From positions 81,192,383-81,256,382 of the forward strand of contig JAKGHH010000002.1 of the NCBI GenBank assembly GCA_022828595.1: 64,000 nt of DNA, read 5' to 3'. Each line of letters begins with the position of its first letter. Position 1 is the stretch's first letter. The position numbers and the translations under genes are program-made. Below, in pieces: positions 24,526-36,440 of this stretch. The notes below the pieces were generated by a model. That model ran no database searches. It was not told the DNA's origin and saw only the letters and a list, made by a program, of their open reading frames with translations. Origin of the DNA: Nelumbo lutea (taxonomy: Eukaryota; Streptophyta; Magnoliopsida; Proteales; Nelumbonaceae).

Positions 24526-25944
24526 ATGACACGCACTAGAGGCAAAGAACTAGTAGAATTCAACCCTGAAATAGAGAGAACCCTTCGCATACTGCAAAGA
24601 GCCAACAAAAGTAAAGAGAGAGAGAAGGTTGAAGAAGGCGAACCAGCAGATGAAGTTGAGGAAGAGATGGTAGATGAAGCAAATCGAACTCTTTTGGACT
24701 ATGCTTGTCCAACAATTGATGGGGCTACTTCTAGCATCAGCAAGACAATGATTCAAGCCAATAATTTTGAGATTAAGCTTGTGATTATCCAAATGATCCA
24801 AACAAGTATTCAGCTTAGTGGGTTGCCGAGTGATGATCCTAATGCACACATTGTTAACTTCCTAGAAATATGCGACACATTCAAGCATAATGGAGTTAGA
24901 GATGATGTTATTAGGCTTAGATTTTTCCATTTTCATTACGTGATAGAGCTAAGGATTGGCTTAACTCACTCCCTACAGGAAGTATCACTACTTGGAACGA
25001 CTTGACTCAAAAATTTTTGGCTAAGTATTTTCCTCCCTCTAAAACAACAAAATTGATCAATGATATCACTACTTTTGTTCAACTAGAGAGGGAATCTTTG
25101 TATGAGGCATGGGAACGATTTAAAGAGATGCTTAGGAAGTGTCCTCACCATGGAATACCAGTTTGGCATCAAATTCAAACTTTTTATTATGGTATTACTG
25201 CATCTATTTGCTCCATTATCGATGCAGCTATAGGAGGCACAATCATGAGGAAAACTCTAGAGGAAGCCTATGATCTAGTGAAAAAAATGGTGTCAAATAG
25301 CTACCAATGAAATAATGACCGAGCTGATTGAAGGGGAGTGCATCATATAGATTCTTTCGCAGCTTTATCTGCTCAGCTTGCTAGTTTGAATAAAAAATTA
25401 GACAATCTCAGTGTTGCAGCAATAAATGTGTCATCTTGTAATCCATGTGACGTTTGTGACCAATTGGGACATACAAGGTGGAGGAGTCATCTGTATTTTT
25501 CATGGAATAACAACCAACAAAAAGCACCCATGGGATTTCAACAACCGCTGCCCCCACAAGAAAAGAAGGGAAATTTAGAAGACATGATTTCTAAGTTCAT
25601 TAATACTGTTGAAGCAAAGCGTCAAGATCACAAAAAGAGATTCTTAAATCAAGAGGCATCTATTAAGAACTTAGAAGTTCGTGGGGTAGATCGTGAACAT
25701 GTTGTCAGAAAGAAGAGAGGGACAACTGCCTAGCAATACAGAGAAGAACCCAAGGGAGCAAGTGAATGCCATTGCCTTGAGAAGTGGAAAGACTATTGGC
25801 GAGATCAAGGATGATGATCAAAAAGTTGAGGTAGCCAATTCACAATTGGAGATCAAAGGGAGTACACCTAAACTAAATTTAGATGCTATTAAACTTCCTC
25901 TCCCCTACCCTAAAAGAGTTTTGAAAGCTAATTTGGATAAATGA
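24526..25944 (+). pseudogene. Athila-like gag, copy 2
   Basis: Same protein as copy 1. The gag core after the shared frameshift is open from 25002 to 25310 (FLAKYFPPSKTTKL onward) and again from 25338. It has its own stops at about 25308 and 25328 (G-to-A and C-to-T changes), in the block that differs from copy 1. From about 25430 the sequence is again identical to copy 1 apart from one T. Confidence 0.9.
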
Positions 25945-26013
25945 TTCAAAAAATTTCTAGAGGTGTTTAGAAAAATACATATTAACATTCCTCTTCTTGA
26001 TGTATTGTCATAG

Positions 26014-27078
26014 ATGCCAAGATATGCCAAATTATTGAAAGAGGTGATGTCAAATAAAAGGAAATGGAAGGAGTGTGAAATGGTGAAACTTAACGAAGAC
26101 TGCTCAACAATTCTTCAAAATAAATTGCCCCCAAAGCTCAAGGACCCAGGGAGTTTTTCTATTCCTTGCACAATAGGAGATATTGAGTTTGAGAAAGCTT
26201 TATGTGATTTAGGTGCTAGTATAAATCTAATGCCATATTCTATTTTCGAAAAACTTGAATTGCATGAACTAACACCTACTACTATTACCTTGCAATTAGT
26301 TGATAGAATTATTAAATATCCTAGGGGAATAGTGGAAGATGTTTTAGTCAAAGTGGGCATTTTTATTATACCTGCTGACTTCATTATGTTGGATATGGAG
26401 GAAGATAAAACAATGCCTTTGATTTTGGGGAGACTTTTTCTTGCTACTGGCAATGCTTTAATTGATGTGCAAAAAGGTCTACTAAATCTTAGGATCAATG
26501 GTGAAGAAGTAGTATTTAATGTATTCAAGACAATGAAGTATCCTAACTCAATTGAACATGAAATATATGTAATCGATTGCATTGATGTTTGGGCAGCTGA
26601 AATCAACGCATCTAAATTAGTTGATCCTTTAGAATGCTGCATTCATAATTCTTGTGAAAACGTGCATGTCTTGGATGAAGAAATTAAGGAGGTTTTGAAC
26701 TATTTGGAGGCTAGTCAAGAAGGGTTCAAGCCAAGACAAGGAAAATTTTTACCACTGGATGGACCAACCTCTATCAAGAAATTGCGACCATCCATTGAAA
26801 CATCTCCAACTTTGGAACTTAAACCTTTACCTTCTCATTTGAAATATATATTTTTGGGAGAAAGTTCCACCTTACCTGTGATTATTTCTTATAATTTGAT
26901 AGGTCTTCAAGAGGAAAAGTTGGTAAGGGTGCTCAAGCAACATATATTGGCTATCGGATGGAGCATCGTCGACATAAAAGGGATTAACCCTTTGGTGTGC
27001 ACACACAAAATCTTGATGGAAGAAGGCTGCAAACCCAAGGCACAACCACAAGGAAGGTTAAATCCTAAAATGCAATAG
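26014..27078 (+). pseudogene. Athila-like protease and linker, copy 2
   Basis: 354 codons without a stop. The protease motif CDLGASINLMP lies near 26202-26234 and the conserved LGRLFLATG stretch near 26424-26450. The frame broken in copy 1 is open here. Stops TAG at 26011-26013 and 27076-27078 separate it from gag and RT, which in the family form one polyprotein, so it is called a pseudogene. Confidence 0.9.
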
Positions 27079-27081
27079 GTA

Positions 27082-28497
27082 ATGAAGATAGAAATTCTTA
27101 AATGTCTCAAAACAGGTATTATCTATCCTATCTCTGATTCATCATGGGTAAGTCCTATTGAAGTTGTGGCAAAAAAAGGTGGGACCACTATAATTTTAAA
27201 TGAAAATAATGAATTGACTCCCACAAGAACAATAACTGGCTGGAGGGTGTGCATAGGCTATAGGAAATTGAGTGAGGCCACTAGGAAAGATCATTTCCTT
27301 TTGCCATTTATTGATCAAATGATAGAGAAACTTGCAGGACATGAATATTACTATTTCTTAGATGGTTACTCTGGTTATCTTCAAGTACCCATTGCACTTG
27401 AAGATCAAGATAATACTACTTTCACTTGCCCATATGGAACATTTGCATTTAGGAGAATGCCATTTGGATTGTGTAATGCACCAGCTACTTTCCAGCATTG
27501 CATGATGTCTTTGTTTGGCGATTTAATTGATGATTTCATGGAAGTGTTTATGGATGATTTCTCCATTTATGGATCATCATTCAATGTGTGCTTACATAAT
27601 TTAGAACAGGTACTTCAAAGATGTGAGGAATCTAACCTTGTTTTGAATTGGGAAAAATGTCATTTCATGGTTAAGGAAGGAATAGTTCTAGGGCATAAAG
27701 TGTCATCTAAGGGCATTGAAGTGGATAATGCTAAAGTAGAACTGATTGAAAAACTTCATCCACCTCAATCCTTAAAGGAAGTTAGGGGTTTTCTTGGGCA
27801 TGCAGGTTTTTATAGACGATTCATTAAGGATTTTTCTAAAATAGCTAAACCCTTGACAAATCTTCTAATTAAGGATGTACCTTTTAAATTTGATGATAAT
27901 TATTTGCATGAATTCAACACTCTCAAGGAAAAATCGATTCAAGCACCCATTATATCAACTCCTATATGGGAACTACCCTTTGAAATCATGTGTGATGCAA
28001 GTAATGATACATTAGGTGCAGTTTTAGGGCAAAGAAAAGATAAGAAATTTCATGCCATTTATTATACAAGTAGGACCATGAATGAAGCACAAAGAAATTA
28101 TTCCACTACTAAAAAGGAATTACTTGCAAAATTATTTTCTATTGAAAAGTTTTGATCTTATTTGCTCTTCTCTAAAGTCATCGTGTTCACTGATCATGCT
28201 GCTTTCAGATATCTACTTGCTAAAAAAGATGCAAAGTCCAGGCTACTGCGATGGATTCTACTACTACAAGAATTCATTCTAGAAATTAAGGATAAGAAGG
28301 GTAGTGACAATACAGTAGCTAATCATTTATCAAGGCTTGATGAAAATTATGTTGAAAACATTTATGAATTCCCATTGCATGATGAATTTCCAGATGAGCA
28401 ATTGTATAAGATTAACATAACAAATGAACCTTGGTTTGCTGATTTTGCTAAGTTTCTGGCAGGAAAGTTGGCACCACTTCACTTGACATATCAATAG
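27082..28497 (+). pseudogene. Athila-like reverse transcriptase and RNase H
   Basis: RT motifs in order: SSWVSP, RVCIGYRKL, FLDGYSG, RRMPFGLCNAPATFQ, the catalytic FMDD at 27547-27558 (intact), LGHKVSSKGIEVD, then RNase H from about 27950 (MCDASNDTLGAVLGQ). One TGA at 28153-28155, a likely CGA-to-TGA change, interrupts RNase H; the frame then continues ([20 protein letters not shown]) to TAG 28495-28497. An A-run at 28497-28508 follows. It is among the best-preserved enzymes in the window. Confidence 0.93.
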
Positions 28498-28530
28498 AAA
28501 AAAAAAAATTTCTCTGACGTCAAGCATTAC

Positions 28531-29683
28531 TTGTGGGATGAACCCTACCTTTATAAAATTTGTATGGATGGAATGATAAGGAGATGTATTCCTAAGGAGG
28601 AAATGCAGAGTGTTATAAGATTTTGCCATGACAAGGAAGCAGGAGGTCACCATGGAGCATCAAGAACTGGTTCAAAAATTCTTCAGAGCAGTTTTTACTG
28701 GCCTTCGCTCTTCAAGGATGTTTACTCTTATGTAAGTGCTTGTGATCATTGTCAAAGGACAGGAAATATCTCCTGTCGAAATGGGATGCCCTTGAACAAT
28801 ATTCTTGTTTGTGAAATTTTTGATGTTTGGGGCATCGATTTCATGGGGCCTTTTCCTAAGTCTGCTAATAATTCATACATACTTGTGGTTGTGGACTATG
28901 TGAGTAGATGGGTGGAAACATGTGCATATCCAACTAATGATGCTCTGGTTGTTATTAAATTTATGAAAAAAGTTTATACTCACTCATTTTGGAACACCTA
29001 GAGCTGTCATAAGTGATGGGGTGAAGCATTTTTGTAATAAACAATTCGAGCATTTGTTGAACAAATGTGGTGTTACCCATAGAATTGCAACCCCCAACCA
29101 CCCTCAAACCAGCGGCCAAGTAGAGGTCTCTAATAGGGAATTAAAACAGATCTTAGAAAAGACAGTTAGCACATCTAGAAGAGATTGGTCCATAAAATTA
29201 GATGATGTACTTTGGGCTTACTGTACTGCATTCAAAACTCCAATAGGTATGTCTCCATATCAATTAGTTTTCGGTAAGGCTTGCCATCTACCCATTGAGT
29301 TGGAACATAAAGATTATTGGGCCATCAAATGTTTGAATTTCGATTTGAGTGATGCAGGTGATAAAAGAAAACTTCAGCTCAATGAATTAGAAGAATGGAG
29401 GAATCAAGCATATGAGAATGCCCGAACTTACAAAGAAAAAACCAAAGCATGGCATGACTCCCGTATTGCAAGGAAGGAATTTAAGGAGGGAGACAAAGTT
29501 CTGCTCTTTAATTCTCGTCTCAGTCTATTTCCTGGAAATTTGAAGACTAGGTGGAGTGCACCATTTGTAGTGGCTAAGGTATTCACTCATGGAGCACTGG
29601 AATTAAACAATGGTAATGGAGGCACATTCAAAGTGAATGGGCTTGAAGCATTACATCGAAGGGGAGCAACCTATTCATTATAG
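28531..29683 (+). pseudogene. Athila-like integrase
   Basis: The zinc-binding HHCC (H-X-G-GHHG ... CDHCQRTG) lies near 28625-28760. The catalytic core has D in GIDFMGPF (28831 onward), D in ISDGV (near 29010) and E in GQVEVSN (29115 onward), so all three acidic residues remain. A frameshift at about 28966-28985 splits it into 28531-29001 and 29021-29683. The C-terminal part ends [15 protein letters not shown]. It would insert the DNA copy into the genome. Confidence 0.92.
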
Positions 29684-30547
29684 GTCCACTCTTTCCTTGC
29701 AACAACCGTGAAAGAAAGAGCAAAGTCAAGCTCATGACTTAAAAGGAGTGCTTGTGGGAAGCAACCCATCGAGTTCAGTTATTTTTGTTCGGTTATTTTT
29801 ATTTATAGCTGTGATTTTTGAACATTTTTTATAGCAACATGGTCGTGGTTTACAAAAAGTGATCTCTTGCTCTATTTTCCAGCACAAACTAGATAGGGAC
29901 ATTGAAGATGAGTTAGGTATGAAGGAAGATCAAGATATCCCTTCCACATCGAATGCACCTCCATGAGTTGATTACAGAGAAAAATTTGGCAGCCTATTTC
30001 GCATCTGTAAGATTTCAACATTCCTCCCCACTTCGTCGTTCAAGGAAGTCCCCTTAAATTTTCCTATTTTACTCAAAGTTATGGGTGAGCTTAATACATT
30101 GGGGATAATGTATGCATTAAGTGTGGGGGAGGGAAACTTGATAATTTTTGTGTTAACTCTAGCATGCTTTAATCATCACTTTTTTAACCTTTCTTTTTGA
30201 AATTTCTACTCCCTTGAAACTTATTTTTAAATGACTTCAAATTATCATGAATTATGTGCTTAGGTTGAATAGACAAGATAGGATGCAAGCATGAATAATT
30301 GTATTTTTTTGCTATGATAGGTCCCTCATTATTTTGAATGGTCAAATTAAAAGAAAATTGGGCAAGATTCAATACAAATTTAACCCTTATGTGAGCTTTT
30401 TGAGCCAATTTTTTGATTGAGTGATTGTAAAACATGGTTTTGATTATTTTAGAACTTTCTTTGTTATGCATGTTGAGACCACATTAATGAGTTCATGGAT
30501 TAGAATTAAAGTTGTTTTTATTTCGAAAAAAAAAAAAAACTGTGACC

Positions 30548-30626
30548 AGTGTGAGATGGAGCATAAAATGCACTCACACTAAAAGCAAAAAAAAAGGGTG
30601 AGATGGAGCATAAAATGCACTCACCC
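30548..30626. repeat. Two related hairpins with paired arm changes
   Basis: Hairpin 1 (30548-30580) has outer arms AGTGTGAG / CTCACACT, and hairpin 2 (30596-30626) has GGGTGAG / CTCACCC. Both share the inner GAGATGGAGCATAAAATGCA with a GCAT-AAA-ATGC inner stem. The T-A pair in hairpin 1 is a G-C pair in hairpin 2, so pairing is kept. An A-rich spacer separates them. Confidence 0.75.
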
Positions 30627-31030
30627 CTAGAACCTCGAGCCCCATTTCACCTTGATTTCTAATACATTGAACTCATGCTTAGTGGTGGAGATATGATATA
30701 TAAGCAAGCTTATGGTAATAACATTCCTTGTTTTGACTTGAGAGTCTAATGATACCTTAAACACCTTGAGTGCGAAGAATGAAAACCATGAGAGGGTATT
30801 TGAATCTTGTTGCATTTTGATTTTAAGAGAGATTGTTAAGACAATGAGTGCTTATTTTAATCCTAAAACGTTCATTCTATGAATTGTTTGTTTTCCTTGA
30901 TTGTTGATTTGACTTGGGTTCACGTGGAATGGTGATTTGAGATTGTTCTTTGATGAGTTAAAAAGGAGAAAGAAGTGGAAAATTGGTTAAGTTTGGATTA
31001 AGGTATGCTTGAGGACAAGCATCATGTTAA

Positions 31031-31043
31031 GTGTGGGGGAATT
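31031..31043 (+). other. Polypurine tract of the Athila-like element
   Basis: GTGTGGGGGAATT immediately before the 3' LTR (TGATAATATGC). It is the expected primer for plus-strand DNA synthesis. Confidence 0.8.
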
Positions 31044-33755
31044 TGATAATATGCAAAGTGTATATATTAATTGTAGATAATTCCCTTTTATTTTGACAGA
31101 AATTGTGCTTAATTTATAAATTCTATTTAAATTTCATATTCAATGAAACCAAATTAATGTTGTAGGTACGATGGGCTTGGAATTGAAGAATTGAATACCA
31201 ATTAGTGGATGTCTCAATCTATGGCGCAAGTTGAAGTGAAGAGAGGAAATTGGACGGCGAACAAAGAAAGGAGCGAATTTCCAGGCGGATTCACCCCAAG
31301 AATTTCCTTTTATTTTGGAAGGATAGGATGGCAGATGATAGCTATAATTATATAACCCTAGCAAGTGCACTATTTATCAAGTAGTATAAAGATATCGTTC
31401 TCACGAGGACTTAACAAAATAAGTATTAGAACTATAGCTTCCCTCAATTATTTGGATAACTGAATTTTGGATCTAACAATATGAACCACTGAAAATTAAA
31501 GACAGAAAAAGGAAAAAGATAAAAAACAAAGGCAATCAATGATTCAACGATTTAACTAAAAGTGCCAGGACTATTGGTCAACCTAACCTTTCCAATGAAT
31601 ATCAATTTATTAAATTAACCAAGATAATTTACTATTTTCATAAGCTGAAGTTTTTCCTAATTTATTTAATATTCCCTTCCAAGATATATCAAACCTACTT
31701 CTATCAAGTAATCCTTTGATTCCTCGATTAGAATTCTTGAGATAGAAAGTGCATTAAGTTCTATGAAAAGCCTATATCATCAAATGAATCATGTATATAA
31801 ATTCTTATATACCATCAATTCACACTATGAGTTATTTAGTCTATTATATGAATTCCCCTCCCTGTTCATTCACATAAACCAAACCAACTAAAAGGTGGTC
31901 AAGCTCCTAATTGCATTACGCATAATAACTCATAGACAATATAAAAATAAAAATAGCTTAGTTGAATTAAATAAAAATCAATCCATGGTCGTGGTTAGGC
32001 TTTTCATAGCCCCAACTATAAATAAACTAGTTCATGATAAAGAAGATTAAACAAACAATGTATAAGAAAGAACTCATGATGTCGCCCTTGAAGTTGAGAT
32101 CAATGAGCTCCTTGCCGCCGCCGCCTTCTCCTCCTAGGTTACTGACTACTTCTCTCTTGGAGGACTTTTGATTACTCCCCAGATTGATTGATGCCTGGTG
32201 CTAGTCCCCCCCCCCCTTTATATAGCTTTAGGAGGAGGGGTTGTTTCCAACTCCTTTTTGGAGTTCTTTCTCAAAAATAGAAAGTCCTAATTCCTAATGA
32301 TAAGTTTAGATCTAATCCTATTCTATCTCTTATCTGGTAATCCCATTCTCCTTTATCTTTCTAGAATTACATCAGAAAATTAAATCTGATAGGACTCTTT
32401 GCAGTTTCCTTATTCTTGTATTCGTATTGGGTTTCTGCTGTGAACTGGGCTTCCCTACGAATTTTCTCAGACTTCGGGCCTGATTTTGACTTTGATGCAG
32501 TTCAAATCTATCAAACCTCAAAACACGAAATTTGTAGAGTTTTTCCTTATCTTTCTAATGCATCTTTAATAATCTAGATCTAAGTCTGGATGGGAGATTT
32601 ATGCCCAGATTACTATGCAGCACCGAAACTATGCAAAATTACCTGATTAGCCTTTTTTTTCTCCAACGCCTTCTTTCATGCCCTAAATCGAAATACAAGC
32701 ATAATAAGTCCAATTAAGTACTAATTAAGTATAAAAGATTGAATATTTAGGGATAAAAATATGATAATTTTTATTCTTATCAACAGATTTGATTCATATC
32801 TGGATTCCTATTTTTGTGCTGAGAAGAGGAAGTTGTTTAGGAGAATTCAAATCCTATCCTATAGGAGATAATCTATAGGGAACCCTTATCTTTCCAGTAT
32901 TATATAAGGAGAAGGGTTCCAAAACAAAGGGACACACAGATGAAGGCGGCGGAAAAGGATAAGGAGACAAACAAGGAGCTGGACGGTGGCAGAGAGAAGA
33001 GAAGCTCACCGATCTCAACCTTAAGGGCGACATCATGAGTTCTTTCTTGTACCTTATTTGTTTAATTTCCTTTATCATGAACTATTTATTTGTATCTAGG
33101 GCTATGGAAAGCCTAACCACGACCATGGATTAATTTTTATTTAATTTAACCAAGTTGCTTTTATTTTCATATTGTCTATGAGTTATTATGCACAATGCAA
33201 TTAGGAGCTTGGCCACCTCTTAGTTGATTTGGTTTATGTGAATGAATCGTAAGGGGAATTCATATAATAGACTAAATAATTCATAGTGTGAATCGAATGG
33301 TATATAGGAATATATATGCATGATTCATCTGATGATACAAGCTTTTCATAAAACTTTGTGCACTTTCTATCTCGAGAACTATAATAGAGGAATCGAAGGG
33401 TTACTTGATAGAAGTAGGTTTGATATATCCTAGAAGGGAATATTAAACAAATTAGGAAAAATTTCAGCTTATGAAAATAATAAATTATCCTGGTTAATGT
33501 AATAAATTGATGTTCATTGGAATGGTTAGGTGGACCAATAGTCATGGCGCTTTCAATTAGATCGTTGCAAGCTCAGTCATTGATTGACTTTGTTTTTATT
33601 TCTTTTATCTTTAATTTTTAGTAGTTAAAATTGCTAGATCCAAAATTTGGTTGTCCAAATATTTAAGGGAAACTATAGTTTTAGTACTTATTTTGTTAAA
33701 CCCTCTTGGGAACGACATCTTTATACTACTTGATAACTAGTGCACTAGGATAGTT
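31044..33755 (+). repeat. Athila-like 3' LTR, split by a solo LTR
   Basis: Starts TGATAATATGCAAAGTG and follows the 5' LTR to 31335. A minus-strand LTR is inserted at 31336-32782, and the LTR continues from 32783. The end near 33745-33755 is eroded compared with 21360-21388 and runs into a Tat pol fragment. Without the insert it is about 1.26 kb. Confidence 0.88.
31336..32782 (-). repeat. Solo LTR of a related Athila-type family, minus strand
   Basis: On the minus strand it begins TGATAAGAATAAAAATTATC (32782) and ends ATTATAGCTATCA (31336); 1,447 bp, TG...CA ends. Flanks are GCAGA (31331-31335) and ACAGA (32783-32787), a target-site duplication with one mismatch. Its 3' half resembles the host LTR (for example TTGCTAGATCC-type sequence), so host and insert are cousins. 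A C13 run at 32208-32220 lies next to the TATA-like TTTATATAGC. Confidence 0.88.
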
Positions 33756-33862
33756 GTCTTCAACTCACTGGTTTGTCCTTGATATCAAGCCCTTCTAATG
33801 ACAAAGCTACTTTAGTTTTGCCTTTTAGTGCTCCAACATAGCAATGTTTGACAACTTGTTGG
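33756..33862 (-). pseudogene. Tat-type pol N-terminal scrap
   Basis: The minus strand resembles the start of the Tat-type pol at 50190-50280 (same GGGCT-GATAT/C-AAGGA order and the same upstream bases GCACTAAAAG). It abuts the PMD-family LTR at 33863 exactly as 50179 abuts the LTR ending at 50178. That shared flank ties the two PMD copies together as duplicates. Confidence 0.6.
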
Positions 33863-34565
33863 TGTGAGTATGGTGGTTAGGTTACATATGGGGGTCACCT
33901 TGAAGGACAAAGGAAAGCTAAGAGCAGGGGCTAGGGTGAATAGAGTGAGAATGATGATCTCGTTATGAGTTGGACCCCTATTTAAATGGAGAGATCCCGA
34001 GGTCCCAAAAGGAAGGAACTAAAAGTGTTTGATTCCCATTAAGGAAGGGAATCTTGGATTTTGTGTCAATTGTCTAGGAACACCGCAAGGGTTTTGCCAG
34101 GTTTCTTATGAGATATCTCAAGGATGAGGTTTCATTTATTCTAAGGATTCTCATAATATATGTTTGCTACTTCCTTTCTTCTACCGATGGTGGGAGACTA
34201 ATAATCATTTCCTTTGGTCTTCCATGGCATCGTTTTGGCTTCCAGACTCGTGTGAAGCCTCTACAAGAGGGCAATGCCCGGAAATGTTTTATGCTTTCTA
34301 CTTGCATCTATGCTCATATGAATTTACCTTTTTGATTTCTCTTCTCCTTTGATTTATTCATATAATCTACTCTCAATAATGGCTCCCCGTGTTTAGAAGA
34401 AGTCAGAATGTCCGTTTGTTGATTCGAGGTCATCGGTGAACTACTCTTGTTGGACATGCTTCATATTGGAAAACCCTATGTTTTGCTAGTTATGCTGAGA
34501 TGCTGGGCTTCTTCGTTTCATTGCTTGTTTTCTAGATCTTCCCAACAAGGAAGGGGTCAGCTATG
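33863..34565 (-). repeat. PMD/Tat-like repeat, left copy: LTR part and start of the PMD ORF
   Basis: 33863-34165 is part of an LTR (minus-strand orientation, end TACTCACA at 33863) matching 49493-50178. From about 34166 it jumps to the region before the PMD ORF. The ORF itself runs on the plus strand (start near 34379, stops and an internal deletion near 34425) and is antisense to the LTR. At 34565 it is split by an 8.9-kb element and resumes at 43454. Confidence 0.65.
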
Positions 34566-35281
34566 TGTAAGTAGGAGGTGGTCAGGCTAGGTGGTGATGG
34601 TTTGTCTTGAAGGTCCGAAGAAGGCAATGATAAAGTGAGGGGACATGAGAAAGAGAGAAGAAGAGAGAGGAGAAGGGAGAATCCCTTTCTTAGAAACCCT
34701 AGGTAAAAGTTGTATTGTGTTGTCTCCCTAGGGAAGAGTTGCTCTCCCCTTTTATAGAGAGAAAGAAAGGCTATATAAGGAGAAGGGCTAAAAAGAAGAC
34801 ATTTCCTATTAGGAAAGGAGATATTTTCTTTATGTTTGATTATTAAGGGAGCATTATTGGAGTCTTGCCACCTGTCTAGTGAAATCCTTTAGAGAAAGGG
34901 TTTCCTTTCCCTTAAGGATTCACTATGTATGCTACTTTTTTTTGTGAGTCCTTTATACTGATGTGGTGCGGGTGATGTCATCGTTCAACCGGTGCGTTTT
35001 TATTAAATCCATGTGGTGTCTTACCAAATGCACATGTGTAACTGGCATTACTCCCGGTCTACTATGATTCCATGGTTCTGTAGTAGTATTGGGTTCATCA
35101 CAACTTCACCCGCATCCGAAGTTCATCGCAAATCTGCGTGCATCTTAGATTCATCACAGATCTATGTAAGACAAAGCTTATCACAATCTGTTTCAGATAT
35201 GAGTTCATCGCAAGCATCCATGTAGTGTTGGTTTGGCATCCTCTATACTCTAATGGCCTTAGTGACCACTATATACCTACA
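34566..35281 (-). repeat. 3' LTR of the 8.9-kb CTATG element (minus strand)
   Basis: On the minus strand it begins TGTAGGTATATAGTGGTC (35281) and ends CACCTCCTACTTACA (34566); 716 bp. A polypurine tract lies just before it on the minus strand (GCAGGGGGGCTAA, plus-strand 35282-35294). TATAAAAGG is on the minus strand at 34750-34756. Left target-site duplication CTATG at 34561-34565; the partner is at 43454-43458. It contains decayed ~28-bp repeats (TTCATCGCA motifs, 35095-35225). Confidence 0.85.
34750..34756 (-). promoter_or_regulatory. TATA box of the CTATG-element LTR
   Basis: The minus strand reads CTATAAAAGGGGAG. It supports the minus-strand orientation of this element. The other LTR (42492-43453) has lost this stretch by a ~155-bp deletion. 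Confidence 0.55.
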
Positions 35282-35789
35282 TTAGCCCCCCTGCTTATCG
35301 GTAAGTGGGAACTTACTAATAAGCATTTTTGTCACTGTTTTGCTTTGGGGTTTTGTGATGGGGTGATGAGGAATAGGGTTGTAGATGTTGTGGTATCCTA
35401 ATCTTTTCACATTAGGTGTAGTGGTCATTCCTGATCTTGATGAAGTGTTGTTTGAACTTTGTGTACAGAAAACTTTATTTGGGTATGTTGATAGCCCCCC
35501 TACTTATTAACAAGTGTGAACTTGTCAATAAGCATTGTGGTATTCAAGTTAGTAATGTCTTTGGATGGGAATCAGGAATTTTCATTTTGATTCAGCGCCC
35601 TTGTCTTCTAGATAGGTTTTTGAGTCACGTATGAAGTTTTTTAAGATGTAAGTGTTGGTAAAGTCATAGGAGCATTTTGTACCGTATAGTTCAATACTTT
35701 CTATACTTTATCCCCCCTGTTTCTTCATAGAAGTCATTGTATCAAGAAATAAGTGAATTAATTGGCTACTTTAATGTCTTGCCCCCCAG
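35282..35789 (-). other. 3' non-coding region with stem-loop/polypurine modules
   Basis: Two 30-nt stem-loops (12-6-12) at 35294-35323 and 35503-35532 each sit next to a C-tract on the plus strand (AGCCCCCC), which is a polypurine tract on the minus strand. A third tract at 35708-35715 is followed by a weaker hairpin. No coding sequence is visible. The region ends where a Copia leader starts. Confidence 0.7.
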
Positions 35790-36440
35790 GAGGAACCATG
35801 TGGAACCCTAGCCGTTTAGGGCCCATCTAAATTTGGCTTTATGAAAGTTAGTGGAAGCCACTTTGGTTTGACCTAAATTAGACTAAAGCGTAATATTTCG
35901 TTCCCTCCACTGAAATATGAGTGCCTATGATAGGGAGATTCATATGATGGACTCTCTAAAGGCCTTCCATCATTAACATGAAGATGGGTCCTTCAGTAAT
36001 GAGGAGATGCACTATAAAATTGGGTTATCCATTTGTTGTTGGATCTGTTGGATTGTTTCATAAGATGATAGGGGCATCATAGACCGATGTGGGAGGGACA
36101 TATCCTAAAATGAAAGACTTTCTCACGGTACCTTGGTGTTCACGAATATGATGGATGAGCACTCACTGGACAGAAAGGTTTAACCTAAAATGCGATGAAC
36201 CTTGTCTAACAGAGGCCAAAGAGAATGCTCATACGATGAGTGGATATGATCTTTCAAAGAAAGATGGTGGGATTATGCAGCTGAAATAGTTGTCTCCATG
36301 CACCCTATGTGATTTTCCACATTTCCAGAGACATAATTCATACTCTCCATCACTGAGATAGGAGGGAAATCTCATAGATGAACAAATGGAAATTGAACCT
36401 AGATTAAAGGCCATATCTATGTAGATAACATGAATCAAAT
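35790..36440 (+). other. Copia leader fragment fused to a chromovirus
   Basis: Matches the Copia leader at 11935-12093 plus 14024-14510 (and 59700-60345) in the plus orientation, including the GTAGATAACATGAATCAAAT end. It stops about 20 bp short of the Copia gag start and is joined at 36441 to gypsy chromovirus gag. Neither a Copia LTR nor Copia gag is here. Confidence 0.85.

Larger units (their letters stand above)
24398..27385 (+). repeat. Tandem partial duplication, copy 2 (Athila-like)
   Basis: Second copy of the PBS-gag-protease-RT start segment. Unlike copy 1 it continues without a break into the rest of RT at 27386. It therefore looks like the original 3' half of the element, with copy 1 added on the LTR side or the reverse. 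Confidence 0.95.
29684..31043 (+). other. Athila-like 3' non-coding region with polypurine tracts
   Basis: No env-like ORF, although some Athila elements have one here. AAGTGTGGGGGAGGGA at 30119-30134 is an internal polypurine-like tract, and the true tract GTGTGGGGGAATT at 31031-31043 abuts the 3' LTR. An A-run is at 30525-30539, and two related hairpins lie at 30548-30626. Confidence 0.75.

Noticed and set aside
26115..26642. Minus-strand 175-codon frame opposite the Athila-like protease
   Set aside because: Shadow of the well-supported plus-strand protease/linker; no known domain.
29684..31043. Env-like gene of an Athila element
   Set aside because: No frame of useful length or membrane segment was found between integrase and the polypurine tract.
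35095..35225. Possible CRISPR-like array from repeated TTCATCGCA motifs
   Set aside because: Units are decayed minisatellite repeats without regular unique spacers, inside a plant LTR.
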